From Microbacterium sp. Marseille-Q6965 (GTDB lineage Bacteria > Actinomycetota > Actinomycetes > Actinomycetales > Microbacteriaceae): a stretch of 64,000 bases of DNA. Below are positions 55,948 through 64,000 of this stretch, in pieces (within the stretch, counting starts at the first letter, position 1; each line of letters starts with the position of its first letter). Under the pieces are notes generated by a model. That model saw nothing but the letters and a program-made list of their open reading frames with translations. It ran no database searches and was not told the origin of the DNA. The stretch covers positions 62,001 to 126,000 of the forward strand of contig NZ_CAMGZA010000003.1 of the NCBI RefSeq assembly GCF_946151065.1, read 5' to 3'. The translations under genes and the position numbers were made by a program.

Positions 55948-57090
55948 GTGAAGTTCCACGTGAACCGTGATGTCTTCAGCGAGGCTGTGTCGTTCGTCGT
56001 CAAGCTCCTGCCTCAGCGGAACCCTCAGCCGATCCTCGCCGGCGTGCTCATCGAGGCATCCGAGGACGGGTCGCTCGCCCTCTCGGCCTTCGACTACGAA
56101 GCGTCGGCACGCACGACGATCGAGGCGACGATCGACGAGCCCGGCACGATCCTCGTCCACGGTCGCCTGCTCTCCGACATCGCGAGCCGCCTGCCCAACG
56201 CGCCCATCGAGATGGTCACGGAGGACGACGGCAACATCGCCCTCACCTGCGGCTCGGCCCGCTTCGCCCTCGCGGCGATGCCCGTGGAGGAATACCCCGC
56301 GATCCCCGAGGTCTCCGGCGAGTCGGGCCTCGTGCGTGCCGAGGACTTCGGCACCGCGATCTCGCAGGTCGCCTTCGCCGCTTCCCGCGACGATGTCACC
56401 CCCGTCCTCACCGGTGTGCAGCTCGAGGTGTCGGGCACCCAGCTGAGCCTCGTCGCGACCGACCGGTACCGCGTCGCGCTCAGCGACATCGAATGGGACG
56501 GCAGCCAGGACGACGCCCACGCGCTCGTCCCGGCGCGAACCCTGCAGGAGGTCGGCAAGACGTTCTCGCACGGCGGCGAGATCTCGATCGCGTTCAGCGG
56601 GTCGGGCGATCGCGAGATCATCGCGTTCACGTCGGGGAACAAGACCGTGACGTCACTGCTCATCAAGGGCAACTTCCCGCCGGTGCGGCGGCTGTTCCCC
56701 GAGCAGACCGACCACTACGCCGTGGTGAACACCGCCGAGCTCGCCGAGGCCGTGCGCCGTGTGTCGCTCGTGCTCGATCGCTCGGCGCCGCTGCGGTTCA
56801 CGTTCACGACATCGGCCGTGACGATGGACGCCTCGGGCGGCGACCAGGCCCGCGCGTCCGAGTCGGTCGATGCGCACCTGCACGGAGAGGACGTGACGCT
56901 GGGGCTCAACCCGCAGTACCTCCTCGAGGCGCTCGGCGCGGTGAAGAGCGAATTCGCCCGCATCACGTTCACCTCCAGCGAGAACGCGAACAAGCTCAGC
57001 CCCGTGCTCATCACCAGCCAGACCTCGGTGGATCAGGCGGGCAGCGACTCGTTCAAGTATCTGCTGCAGCCCAACCTGCTGCTGCGCTGA
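55948..57090 (+). CDS. dnaN: DNA polymerase III beta clamp
   Basis: A 380-aa sliding clamp made of three repeated domains. The start is GTG at 55948 because family homology begins MKFHVNRDVFSEAVSFVVKL; eight further codons upstream (from 55924) show no homology. A GAGGGG lies about 10 nt upstream. Normal length for the family. It tethers polymerase III to DNA. Confidence 0.95.
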   Translation: MKFHVNRDVFSEAVSFVVKLLPQRNPQPILAGVLIEASEDGSLALSAFDYEASARTTIEATIDEPGTILVHGRLLSDIASRLPNAPIEMVTEDDGNIALTCGSARFALAAMPVEEYPAIPEVSGESGLVRAEDFGTAISQVAFAASRDDVTPVLTGVQLEVSGTQLSLVATDRYRVALSDIEWDGSQDDAHALVPARTLQEVGKTFSHGGEISIAFSGSGDREIIAFTSGNKTVTSLLIKGNFPPVRRLFPEQTDHYAVVNTAELAEAVRRVSLVLDRSAPLRFTFTTSAVTMDASGGDQARASESVDAHLHGEDVTLGLNPQYLLEALGAVKSEFARITFTSSENANKLSPVLITSQTSVDQAGSDSFKYLLQPNLLLR

Positions 57091-57190
57091 TGTTCCGCGG
57101 GCGCTGATTCGATCGGCGCGGGTGGGGGCCGACCGCAGAGCTCGCCCCCAGAGGAACGGCCGGCTCGATCCGTCTGTCAGCCCCGAAAGC

Positions 57191-57196
57191 TAGGGT
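57191..57196 (+). promoter_or_regulatory. -10 box of leaderless recF
   Basis: TAGGGT with 6 nt to GTG 57203. It suggests recF has its own promoter and is not only read through from dnaN. Confidence 0.5.
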
Positions 57197-57202
57197 TTCC
57201 GA

Positions 57203-58387
57203 GTGATCGTCGAGCACCTGAGCCTGAAGGACTTCCGCAACTATGCGGAGGCCGAGCTCGAGCTCCAGGCCGGCCCCAATGTGCTCGTCGGACGCAACGG
57301 GCAGGGCAAGACGAACCTCGCCGAGGCAGTCGCCTATCTGGCCACGCTCGGATCGCATCGCGTCTCGGCCGATGCCCCGCTGGTGCGGGAGGGCCACGAC
57401 GCGGCCTTCGTCCGCGCCCGCCTGCGCCATGGCGAGCGGCGCATCGTGCTCGAGCTGCAGATCAACAAGCAGGGATCGAACCGGGCGCGCATCGGCGGCT
57501 CTCCCTCCCGCCCGGCGGAGCTGCCGCGGTACGCGCAGGTCGTGCTGTTCGCCCCCGAGGATCTGCAGATCGTGCGGGGGAACCCGGCCGAGCGTCGCCG
57601 CTTCGCCGACCAGCTGCTCGTGCAGCGCACCCCTCGCATGGCGGGAGTGCTCGCCGACTACGACCGCACCCTGCGCCAGCGCACCACGCTGCTGAAGTCG
57701 GCCCGGGCCCGCGGCATGATGGCATCGCAGTTGACGACGCTCGACGTGTGGGACGACAAGCTCGTCGCGCTCGGATCCGAGATCATCGACGCGCGCATGC
57801 GCCTGGCGCAGGACCTTTCCGGTCCCGTCGCGGCGGCGTACGAGGGTGTGGCCGGGGCGGATCATCGGCCGGAGTTGTCGTGGACGCTCACCATCCATGG
57901 GGCGGATCCCGAGGACGGCGACGACGCCGACGGTGGCGGAGAGGGCGAGACCGCCGCCCAGTTCCGCGCAGCGCTGGAGGCGAAGCGCGCCGTGGAGCTG
58001 GAACGCGGGCTGACGCTGGTCGGCCCGCACCGCGATGACCTCCTGCTGCGGTTGCGCGGCCTTCCTGTGAAGGGCTACGCCTCGCACGGCGAGAGCTGGT
58101 CGGCGGCCCTCGCGCTGCGATTGGCCTCCGCAGAGCTCCTGCGTGCCGAGTCGCCCGGCGGCGACCCGATCCTCATCCTCGACGATGTCTTCGCCGAGCT
58201 CGATGCCGACCGTCGTCGGCGACTCGCCGACGTCGTCGCGGGATACGAGCAGGTCATCGTCACGGCCGCGGTGGCCGCCGACGTTCCCGAGCCGCTCAGG
58301 GCGAACGCCGTGCGGATCGAACACGGCCGCATCCTCGGCCCGCTCGCGGACCACCCCCTCACCCCCGCGGAGGATCACGATGAGTGA
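57203..58387 (+). CDS. recF: DNA replication and repair protein RecF
   Basis: A 394-aa SMC-like ATPase that helps load RecA at gaps. Walker A GRNGQGKTNLAEAV is at about 33-46 and the C-terminal signature/Walker B LILDDVFAELDADRR near 325. Its last 8 nt overlap the DUF721 gene. Confidence 0.94.
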   Translation: MIVEHLSLKDFRNYAEAELELQAGPNVLVGRNGQGKTNLAEAVAYLATLGSHRVSADAPLVREGHDAAFVRARLRHGERRIVLELQINKQGSNRARIGGSPSRPAELPRYAQVVLFAPEDLQIVRGNPAERRRFADQLLVQRTPRMAGVLADYDRTLRQRTTLLKSARARGMMASQLTTLDVWDDKLVALGSEIIDARMRLAQDLSGPVAAAYEGVAGADHRPELSWTLTIHGADPEDGDDADGGGEGETAAQFRAALEAKRAVELERGLTLVGPHRDDLLLRLRGLPVKGYASHGESWSAALALRLASAELLRAESPGGDPILILDDVFAELDADRRRRLADVVAGYEQVIVTAAVAADVPEPLRANAVRIEHGRILGPLADHPLTPAEDHDE

Positions 58388-58874
58388 GCCCACGCCGGAG
58401 GTTCCCGAGACGCTGGCCACCTACCTGCGCCTGCGCGGACTCGAACCGTCGAAGTACGCACGGCGCCGGCGCCGGCGCCGGCCCGCGGCGGACGACGAGA
58501 ACCAGCCGTTCACGCCGGGACGAGACCCGAAGCCGATCGGCGACGCGCTCGACCTCCTCTCCAAGCAGCACGGCTGGTCGGGGCAGCTGGCGCGCGAGGA
58601 CCTCGTGCGGCGGTGGGAGGAGGTGGCCGGCGCCGAGACGGCGCAGCATTCCAGCCCGACGTCGCTCATCGACGGCACCCTGACGATCCAGTGCGATTCC
58701 ACGGCGTGGGCGAAGAACCTGCAGTTCATGCGCTCGCACATCCTCACCCAGATCGCCACGCGGTTCCCCGACGCCGCCGTCGAGCACGTGCGCTTCGTCG
58801 GCCCGGATGCCCCCACGTGGAAGTGGGGCCCGCGCACGGTGCCCGGCCGGGGCCCGCGCGACACATACGGGTGA
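58380..58874 (+). CDS. DUF721 (DciA-like) protein
   Basis: A 164-aa protein. The arginine-rich N-terminus has an R-run (YARRRRRRRP), and the DUF721 domain is at about 55-135 (LVRRWEEVAGAETAQHSSP, LTIQCDSTAWAKNLQFM). The family includes DciA, a loader of the DnaB helicase. It overlaps recF by 8 nt; it is the equivalent of Rv0004 between recF and gyrB. Confidence 0.9.
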   Translation: MSEPTPEVPETLATYLRLRGLEPSKYARRRRRRRPAADDENQPFTPGRDPKPIGDALDLLSKQHGWSGQLAREDLVRRWEEVAGAETAQHSSPTSLIDGTLTIQCDSTAWAKNLQFMRSHILTQIATRFPDAAVEHVRFVGPDAPTWKWGPRTVPGRGPRDTYG

Positions 58875-59036
58875 GGCCCGGGCGACGAGTCGTCAGCGAC
58901 CTCGCCGTGATCGGCGCGATATGCCCTGAGGCCGCAGGAGCGCGCGTCAGACCCCCGCCCACGATCGGCGCCCTGGTCCCGGTCCCGTTATGCCGTCTGC
59001 GGGCCGGTCTGCGGCTTTTGAGGGCCGATCCACGGC

Positions 59037-59042
59037 TAGGAT
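59037..59042 (+). promoter_or_regulatory. candidate gyrB -10 box
   Basis: TAGGAT in the 208-nt gap before gyrB, 40 nt before the ATG. No good -35 is seen. Gyrase genes are commonly supercoiling-sensitive, but nothing here shows it. Confidence 0.4.
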
Positions 59043-59082
59043 GGAAGTGCCTACGACCACGGAATGCGGAGCGCGCCCACAT

Positions 59083-61131
59083 ATGACGACGGACACCCCT
59101 CAGAGCGAGCCCGAGAACAACGCCGCCGCCGGGGGTGACGCGACCCAGGGCAACTACGGCGCCGACAACATCCAGGTGCTCGAGGGGCTCGAGGCCGTCC
59201 GCAAGCGCCCCGGCATGTACATCGGCTCGACGGGACCGCGCGGTCTGCACCACCTGGTGTACGAGATCGTGGACAACTCCGTGGATGAGGCCCTCGCCGG
59301 CTACTGCGACGCCATCCAGGTGACGATCCTCGAGGACGGCGGCATCCGCGTGGTCGACAACGGCCGCGGCATCCCGGTGGCCGAGCACAAGACGGAGAAG
59401 AAGTCGACTCTCGAGGTCGTCCTGACCGTCCTGCACGCGGGCGGCAAGTTCGGCGGTGGCGGTTACGCCGTCTCGGGCGGTCTGCACGGCGTCGGCTCGT
59501 CGGTCGTGAACGCGCTGTCGACCCGACTGGACGCGCTCGTCAAGCGCGACGGCTACGAGTGGCGTCAGTCGTTCGCCAACGGCGGCACGCCGCTCGGCCC
59601 CGTGGAGCAGGGAGAGCCGACCGACGAGACGGGCACGACGATCACGTTCTGGCCGGACCCGGAGATCTTCACGGAGACGATCGACTTCGACTACGAAACG
59701 CTCCGCACGCGGTTCCAGCAGACCGCCTTCCTCAACAAGGGCCTGCGCATCGAGTTCCGCGACGAGCGCGCCGCGGCCGTCGAGGAGGACGAGCTCGAGG
59801 ACGGCTCGCCCGAGCTCGTGCAGCGACATGACACGTTCTACTACGAGCGCGGCCTCGTGGACTACGTCGAGTACCTCTGCAAGGTGCGCAAGGCCGAGCG
59901 CGTGCACGAGGCGATCATCGACTTCGCCAGCGAGACCGCCAACACCGAGCGCAACATCTCCCTCGAGATTGCGATGCAGTGGACGACCTCGTACAGCGAG
60001 AACGTGTTCACGTACGCGAACATGATCAACACCCACGAGGGCGGCACGCACGAGGAGGGATTCCGCGCGGCGCTCACCAGCCTCGTGAACCGGTACGCCC
60101 GTGCGAACAACCTGCTCAAGGAGAAGGACGACAACCTCACGGGTGAGGATGTGCGCGAGGGCCTCATGGCCGTCATCTCGGTGAAGCTCAGCGAGCCGCA
60201 GTTCGAGGGGCAGACGAAGACCAAGCTCGGCAACACCGAGGTGAAGGCGTTCGTGCAGCGCGTGGTGAACGAGGAGCTCGGCGCCTGGTTCGAGCGCAAC
60301 CCGCAGCAGGCCAAGAACATCATCCGAAAGGCGATCGACGCCGCCACGGCGCGACTGGCCGCACGCAAGGCGCGCGAGACCGCCCGCCGCAAGAGCGTGT
60401 TCGAGTCGGCGGCGATGCCCGACAAGCTCAAGGACTGCACGAGCAAGGATCCCTCGATCTCCGAGATCTTCCTCGTCGAGGGCGACTCCGCCGGCGGCTC
60501 CGCCGTGGGCGGCCGCGACCCGAAGACGCAGGCGATCCTCGCCCTGAGGGGAAAGATCCTGAACGTCGAGCGCGCTCGCATCGACAAGGCCCTCGGCAAC
60601 CGCGAGGTCCAGGCGATGATCCAGGCGTTCGGCACGGGCATCGGCCCCGAGTTCGACATCGAGAAGGCGCGCTATCACAAGATCGTGCTGATGACCGATG
60701 CCGACGTCGACGGCCAGCACATCACCACGCTGCTGCTGACGCTGCTGTTCCGCTACATGCGCGGCCTCATCGACGCCGGCTACGTGTACCTCGCGATGCC
60801 GCCGCTGTACCGCCTGAAGTGGTCGAACGCGCCGCACGAGTACGTGTACTCGGACCGCGAGCGCGATGCGCTGCTGAAGGAGGGGCTCGCCAACGGCAAG
60901 CGCCTGCCCAAGGACGCCGGCCTGCAGCGGTACAAGGGTCTCGGAGAGATGAACGACTCGGAGCTGTGGGAGACGACCATGGACCCCGAGACGCGCACGC
61001 TGCGCCAGGTCACCATCGACGACGCGGCCGCGGCGGACGAGATCTTCTCCGTGCTGATGGGCGAGGACGTCGAGTCCCGCCGCAGCTTCATCCAGCGCAA
61101 TGCGAAGGACGTCCGGTTCCTCGACATCTGA
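59083..61131 (+). CDS. gyrB: DNA gyrase subunit B
   Basis: A 682-aa GHKL ATPase subunit of type II topoisomerase. The ATP site has [25 protein letters not shown] and [15 protein letters not shown]. The TOPRIM domain has EGDSAGGSA and DADVDGQHI. The quinolone-region PEKLKDC-type segment reads [15 protein letters not shown] 59083 is chosen at [10 protein letters not shown]; an ATG 14 codons earlier (59041) overlaps the -10. gyrA follows. Confidence 0.95.
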   Translation: MTTDTPQSEPENNAAAGGDATQGNYGADNIQVLEGLEAVRKRPGMYIGSTGPRGLHHLVYEIVDNSVDEALAGYCDAIQVTILEDGGIRVVDNGRGIPVAEHKTEKKSTLEVVLTVLHAGGKFGGGGYAVSGGLHGVGSSVVNALSTRLDALVKRDGYEWRQSFANGGTPLGPVEQGEPTDETGTTITFWPDPEIFTETIDFDYETLRTRFQQTAFLNKGLRIEFRDERAAAVEEDELEDGSPELVQRHDTFYYERGLVDYVEYLCKVRKAERVHEAIIDFASETANTERNISLEIAMQWTTSYSENVFTYANMINTHEGGTHEEGFRAALTSLVNRYARANNLLKEKDDNLTGEDVREGLMAVISVKLSEPQFEGQTKTKLGNTEVKAFVQRVVNEELGAWFERNPQQAKNIIRKAIDAATARLAARKARETARRKSVFESAAMPDKLKDCTSKDPSISEIFLVEGDSAGGSAVGGRDPKTQAILALRGKILNVERARIDKALGNREVQAMIQAFGTGIGPEFDIEKARYHKIVLMTDADVDGQHITTLLLTLLFRYMRGLIDAGYVYLAMPPLYRLKWSNAPHEYVYSDRERDALLKEGLANGKRLPKDAGLQRYKGLGEMNDSELWETTMDPETRTLRQVTIDDAAAADEIFSVLMGEDVESRRSFIQRNAKDVRFLDI

Positions 61132-61172
61132 GTCGACACGGACAGCGGAACCGGACGTAGAGAAAGACGGAT

Positions 61173-63731
61173 ATGGCAGACGAAGAGCGCCCCGACATCA
61201 ACGCGGATCACAACCACGGCCGCATCGACCAGGTCGACCTGCAGTCGGAGATGCAGCGCAGCTATCTCGACTACGCGATGAGCGTGATCATCGGGCGTGC
61301 GCTGCCCGACGTGCGCGACGGTCTGAAGCCGGTGCACCGCCGCGTGATCTACGCGATGTACGACGGCGGCTTCCGGCCCGACAAGTCGTTCTCGAAGTGC
61401 ACCCGCGTCGTCGGCGAGGTGATGGGTCAGTACCACCCGCACGGCGACAGCGCGATCTACGACACCCTCGTGCGCCTCGTGCAGCCCTGGTCGCTGCGCT
61501 ACCCGCTCGCGCTGGGTCAGGGCAACTTCGGCTCGCCCGGCAACCAGGGCGCCGCGGCACCGCGATACACCGAGACGAAGATGGCTCCGCTCGCGCTTGA
61601 AATGGTGCGCGACATCGAAGAGGAGACCGTCGACTTCGAGGACAACTACGACGGGCAGACGCAGGAGCCGTCGGTACTGCCGGCGAGGTTCCCGAACCTC
61701 CTCGTCAACGGCTCGGTCGGCATCGCCGTCGGCATGGCCACGAACATCCCGCCGCACAACCTGCGCGAGGTCGCCGCCGGTGCGCTGTGGGCGCTCGACC
61801 ACCCCGAGCTGCCGCGCGAGGAGCTGCTCGCCGGGCTCATCCAGCGCATCCCGGGACCGGACTTCCCGACCGGGGCCCAGATTCTCGGGAACAAGGGCAT
61901 CCACGAGGCGTACCGGACGGGGCGCGGCTCCATCACGATGCGTGCGGTGGTGGAGATCGAGGAGATCCAGGGTCGCACCTGCCTGGTCATCACGGAGCTG
62001 CCCTACCAGGTGAACCCCGACAACCTCGCCGTGAAGATCGGCGAGCTCGCGCGCGAGGGGCGCGTCACGGGCATCGCCGACATCCGCGACGAGACGTCGA
62101 GCCGCACCGGCCAGCGCCTCGTCGTGGTGCTCAAGCGCGACGCCGTCGCGAAGGTCGTGCTGAACAACCTCTACAAGCACACCGACCTGCAGACGAACTT
62201 CGGCGCCAACATGCTGGCGATCGTCGACGGCGTGCCGCGCACGCTGCCGCTGGACGCGTTCATCTCGCTGTGGATCACCCACCAGCTCGACGTCATCGTG
62301 CGCCGCACGCACTTCCGCCTGCGCAAGGCCGAGGAGCGGATGCACATCCTGCGCGGCTACCTCAAGGCGCTCGACGCCCTCGACGAGGTCATCGCGCTCA
62401 TCCGCCGTTCCCCGACGGTCGACGACGCCCGCGAGGGTCTGAAGTCGCTGCTCGACATCGACGACGTGCAGGCCGACGCGATCCTCGCCATGCAGCTGCG
62501 CCGCCTGGCGGCCCTCGAGCGGCAGAAGATCGTCGACGAGGCCCAGGAGCTGGAGGCGCAGATCGCCGACTTCAAGGCGATCATCGCCGACGAGCTGCGC
62601 CAGCGCGCCATCATCAAGACCGAGCTCACGGCGATCGTCGACAAGTTCGGCGACGAGCGGCGCACGCAGATCCTCCCCGGATTCGACGGCGACGTGTCGA
62701 TCGAGGACCTCATCGCCGAAGAGGAGATGGTCGTCACGATCACGCGCGAGGGCTACATCAAGCGCACGCGCAGCGACAACTATCGCTCCCAGCGCCGCGG
62801 CGGCAAGGGCGTGCGCGGCGCGCAGCTGCGCGCGGACGACGTGGTGGAGCACTTCTTCGTCACGACCACGCACCACTGGCTGCTGTTCTTCACGACCAAG
62901 GGACGCGTCTACCGCATCAAGGCGTACGAGGTGCCCGAGGCCGGGCGCGACGCCAAGGGTCTGCACGTGGCGAACCTGCTCGCGCTGCAGCCCGACGAGC
63001 AGATCGCTCAGGTCATCGAGCTGCGCGACTACGACGCCGCGGAGTATCTGGTGCTCGCCACCCGCTCGGGACTCGTGAAGAAGTCGCGCCTGGCCGACTA
63101 CGACTCGAACCGCCAGGGCGGCATCATCGCGATCAACCTGCGCGAGGGCGACGAGCTCGTCTCGGCGATGCTCGTGAACCAGGACGACGACATCCTGCTG
63201 CTCAGCCGCAAGGGCATGTCGCTGCGCTTCTCGGCCACGGACGAGGCGCTGCGGCCGATGGGTCGCTCGACGAGCGGCGTGAAGGGCATGTCGTTCCGGG
63301 CCGACGACGACCTGCTCACGGCGGCCGTCGCGCGGCCGGGCACGTTCGTGTTCGTCGTCACCGACGGCGGCTACGCCAAGCGCACCTCGATCGACGAGTA
63401 CCGGGTGCAGGGCCGCGGCGGCCTCGGGATCAAGGCCCTCAAGCTGAACGACGACCGCGGAACCCTTGCGGGCGGCCTGATCGTCGACGCGGAGGACGAG
63501 GTGCTCGTGGTTCTCGCCAAGGGCAAGGTGGTACGCTCGGCCGTTGCCGAGGTCCCCGCCAAGGGCCGAGACACCATGGGCGTGCTGTTCGCGCGACCCG
63601 ACAAGGATGACCGGATCCTGGCCATCGCACGCAACAGCGAGCGCGGACTGGGTGACGACGGCGAGAACGAAGAGCCCGCCGACGCAGAGAGCACCGCTCC
63701 CGAGACCCCCGAAGAGAGCACCGACGCATGA
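61173..63731 (+). CDS. gyrA: DNA gyrase subunit A
   Basis: An 852-aa DNA-cleaving subunit. The catalytic Tyr is in [10 protein letters not shown], and the quinolone-determining segment [15 protein letters not shown] has Ser93, the susceptible-type residue. The GyrA box appears as QRRGGKG, and six beta-pinwheel repeats fill the C-terminal domain. An acidic tail (EESTDA) ends the protein. Its stop overlaps the next gene (ATGA). Confidence 0.96.
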   Translation: MADEERPDINADHNHGRIDQVDLQSEMQRSYLDYAMSVIIGRALPDVRDGLKPVHRRVIYAMYDGGFRPDKSFSKCTRVVGEVMGQYHPHGDSAIYDTLVRLVQPWSLRYPLALGQGNFGSPGNQGAAAPRYTETKMAPLALEMVRDIEEETVDFEDNYDGQTQEPSVLPARFPNLLVNGSVGIAVGMATNIPPHNLREVAAGALWALDHPELPREELLAGLIQRIPGPDFPTGAQILGNKGIHEAYRTGRGSITMRAVVEIEEIQGRTCLVITELPYQVNPDNLAVKIGELAREGRVTGIADIRDETSSRTGQRLVVVLKRDAVAKVVLNNLYKHTDLQTNFGANMLAIVDGVPRTLPLDAFISLWITHQLDVIVRRTHFRLRKAEERMHILRGYLKALDALDEVIALIRRSPTVDDAREGLKSLLDIDDVQADAILAMQLRRLAALERQKIVDEAQELEAQIADFKAIIADELRQRAIIKTELTAIVDKFGDERRTQILPGFDGDVSIEDLIAEEEMVVTITREGYIKRTRSDNYRSQRRGGKGVRGAQLRADDVVEHFFVTTTHHWLLFFTTKGRVYRIKAYEVPEAGRDAKGLHVANLLALQPDEQIAQVIELRDYDAAEYLVLATRSGLVKKSRLADYDSNRQGGIIAINLREGDELVSAMLVNQDDDILLLSRKGMSLRFSATDEALRPMGRSTSGVKGMSFRADDDLLTAAVARPGTFVFVVTDGGYAKRTSIDEYRVQGRGGLGIKALKLNDDRGTLAGGLIVDAEDEVLVVLAKGKVVRSAVAEVPAKGRDTMGVLFARPDKDDRILAIARNSERGLGDDGENEEPADAESTAPETPEESTDA

Positions 63732-64000
63732 CGACCGTAGCCGACAAGCTCGCCAAGAAGTCCTCGCGCAAGCCAAAGGCCAAGCAGGTCCGCCTGCGCC
63801 TCGTCTACATCGACTTCTGGTCGGCCATCAAGCTGTCGTTCCTGGCGGCCGTCGCCGTCGCGATCGTCACGCTGGTGTCGTTCCTGCTCAGCTACCTCGT
63901 GGTCGAGGCGACGGGCCTCATCGCCAAGCTCGACGAGTTCTTCGTCAGCTTCACGGACGGCGACCTTTCGATCTCGTCCATCATCGGCCTGCCGCAGGTG
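63728..64000 (+). CDS. DUF3566 domain membrane protein (partial)
   Basis: The first 91 codons before the window edge. A basic N-terminus ([16 protein letters not shown]) precedes [21 protein letters not shown], the DUF3566 start, with one helix at about 33-60. A second helix is expected beyond the edge. It overlaps gyrA by 4 nt, as in other actinobacteria. Function unknown, perhaps linked to division or DNA topology. Confidence 0.88.
   Translation, partial: MTTVADKLAKKSSRKPKAKQVRLRLVYIDFWSAIKLSFLAAVAVAIVTLVSFLLSYLVVEATGLIAKLDEFFVSFTDGDLSISSIIGLPQV

Noticed and set aside
55952..55966. parS-like GTTCCACGTGAAC at the start of dnaN
   Set aside because: It keeps CACGTG but both arms differ from the parS core, and it is explained by the conserved DnaN residues K-F-H-V-N.

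Overview
The window is a high-GC (roughly 70%) actinobacterial chromosome segment that ends at the replication origin. The order pcnA - DUF6049 - murJ - trxB - trxA - parB - parA - rsmG - jag - yidC - yidD - rnpA - rpmH - (oriC) - dnaA - dnaN - recF - DUF721 - gyrB - gyrA - DUF3566 is the conserved origin neighbourhood of Actinomycetota. Protein sequence style, the short N-domain-less ClpB and the many near-leaderless starts point to Microbacteriaceae, probably Microbacterium. That genus call is an inference; no 16S gene lies in the window.

Layout. 0-16 kb: an ABC exporter pair, an SDR, a NagD-type HAD phosphatase, a 32-aa membrane peptide, a ROK kinase coupled to pyrE, exonuclease III, a NarL-type two-component pair, an FMN reductase, a NatAB-like exporter, a proline/glycine-rich membrane-anchored protein, clpB behind a textbook HspR/HAIR operator, and a GlxA/AraC regulator. 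16-28 kb: a rhodanese, two GT4 glycosyltransferases, a divergent Lrp-type regulator facing an AbgT transporter plus M20 peptidase, pcnA (CCA-adding enzyme), a zinc alcohol dehydrogenase with a locally scrambled segment, a TetR/membrane-protein divergon with a clear operator, and a HemK-like methyltransferase. 28-46 kb: DUF6049 (frameshifted) and murJ, then a self-contained sugar cassette (two permeases, binding protein, FAD oxidoreductase, divergent IclR regulator) inserted before trxB-trxA, then stress/accessory genes and parAB. 50.6-64 kb: the rsmG-to-gyrA core with oriC between dnaA and dnaN.

The most unusual part is 46.02-50.63 kb. In related genomes parA and rsmG are normally neighbours. 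Here they are separated by about 4.6 kb in which I find no credible gene, but which, together with the start of parA, carries seven perfect TTTCACGTGAAA parS cores and one single-mismatch copy, plus a diverged 268-bp tandem duplication. I read it as an expanded centromere on which ParB (44.1-45.1 kb) would load and be moved by ParA.

A second signal runs through the whole window. At least 14 genes have a TANNNT -10 box ending exactly 6 bases before their ATG/GTG, and four more have a 7-base gap, so transcription should begin at or next to the start codon (leaderless mRNA). This decides several start codons and supports two very small genes.

Two genes (an alcohol dehydrogenase and DUF6049) have reading-frame anomalies in C/G homopolymers that may be assembly errors.
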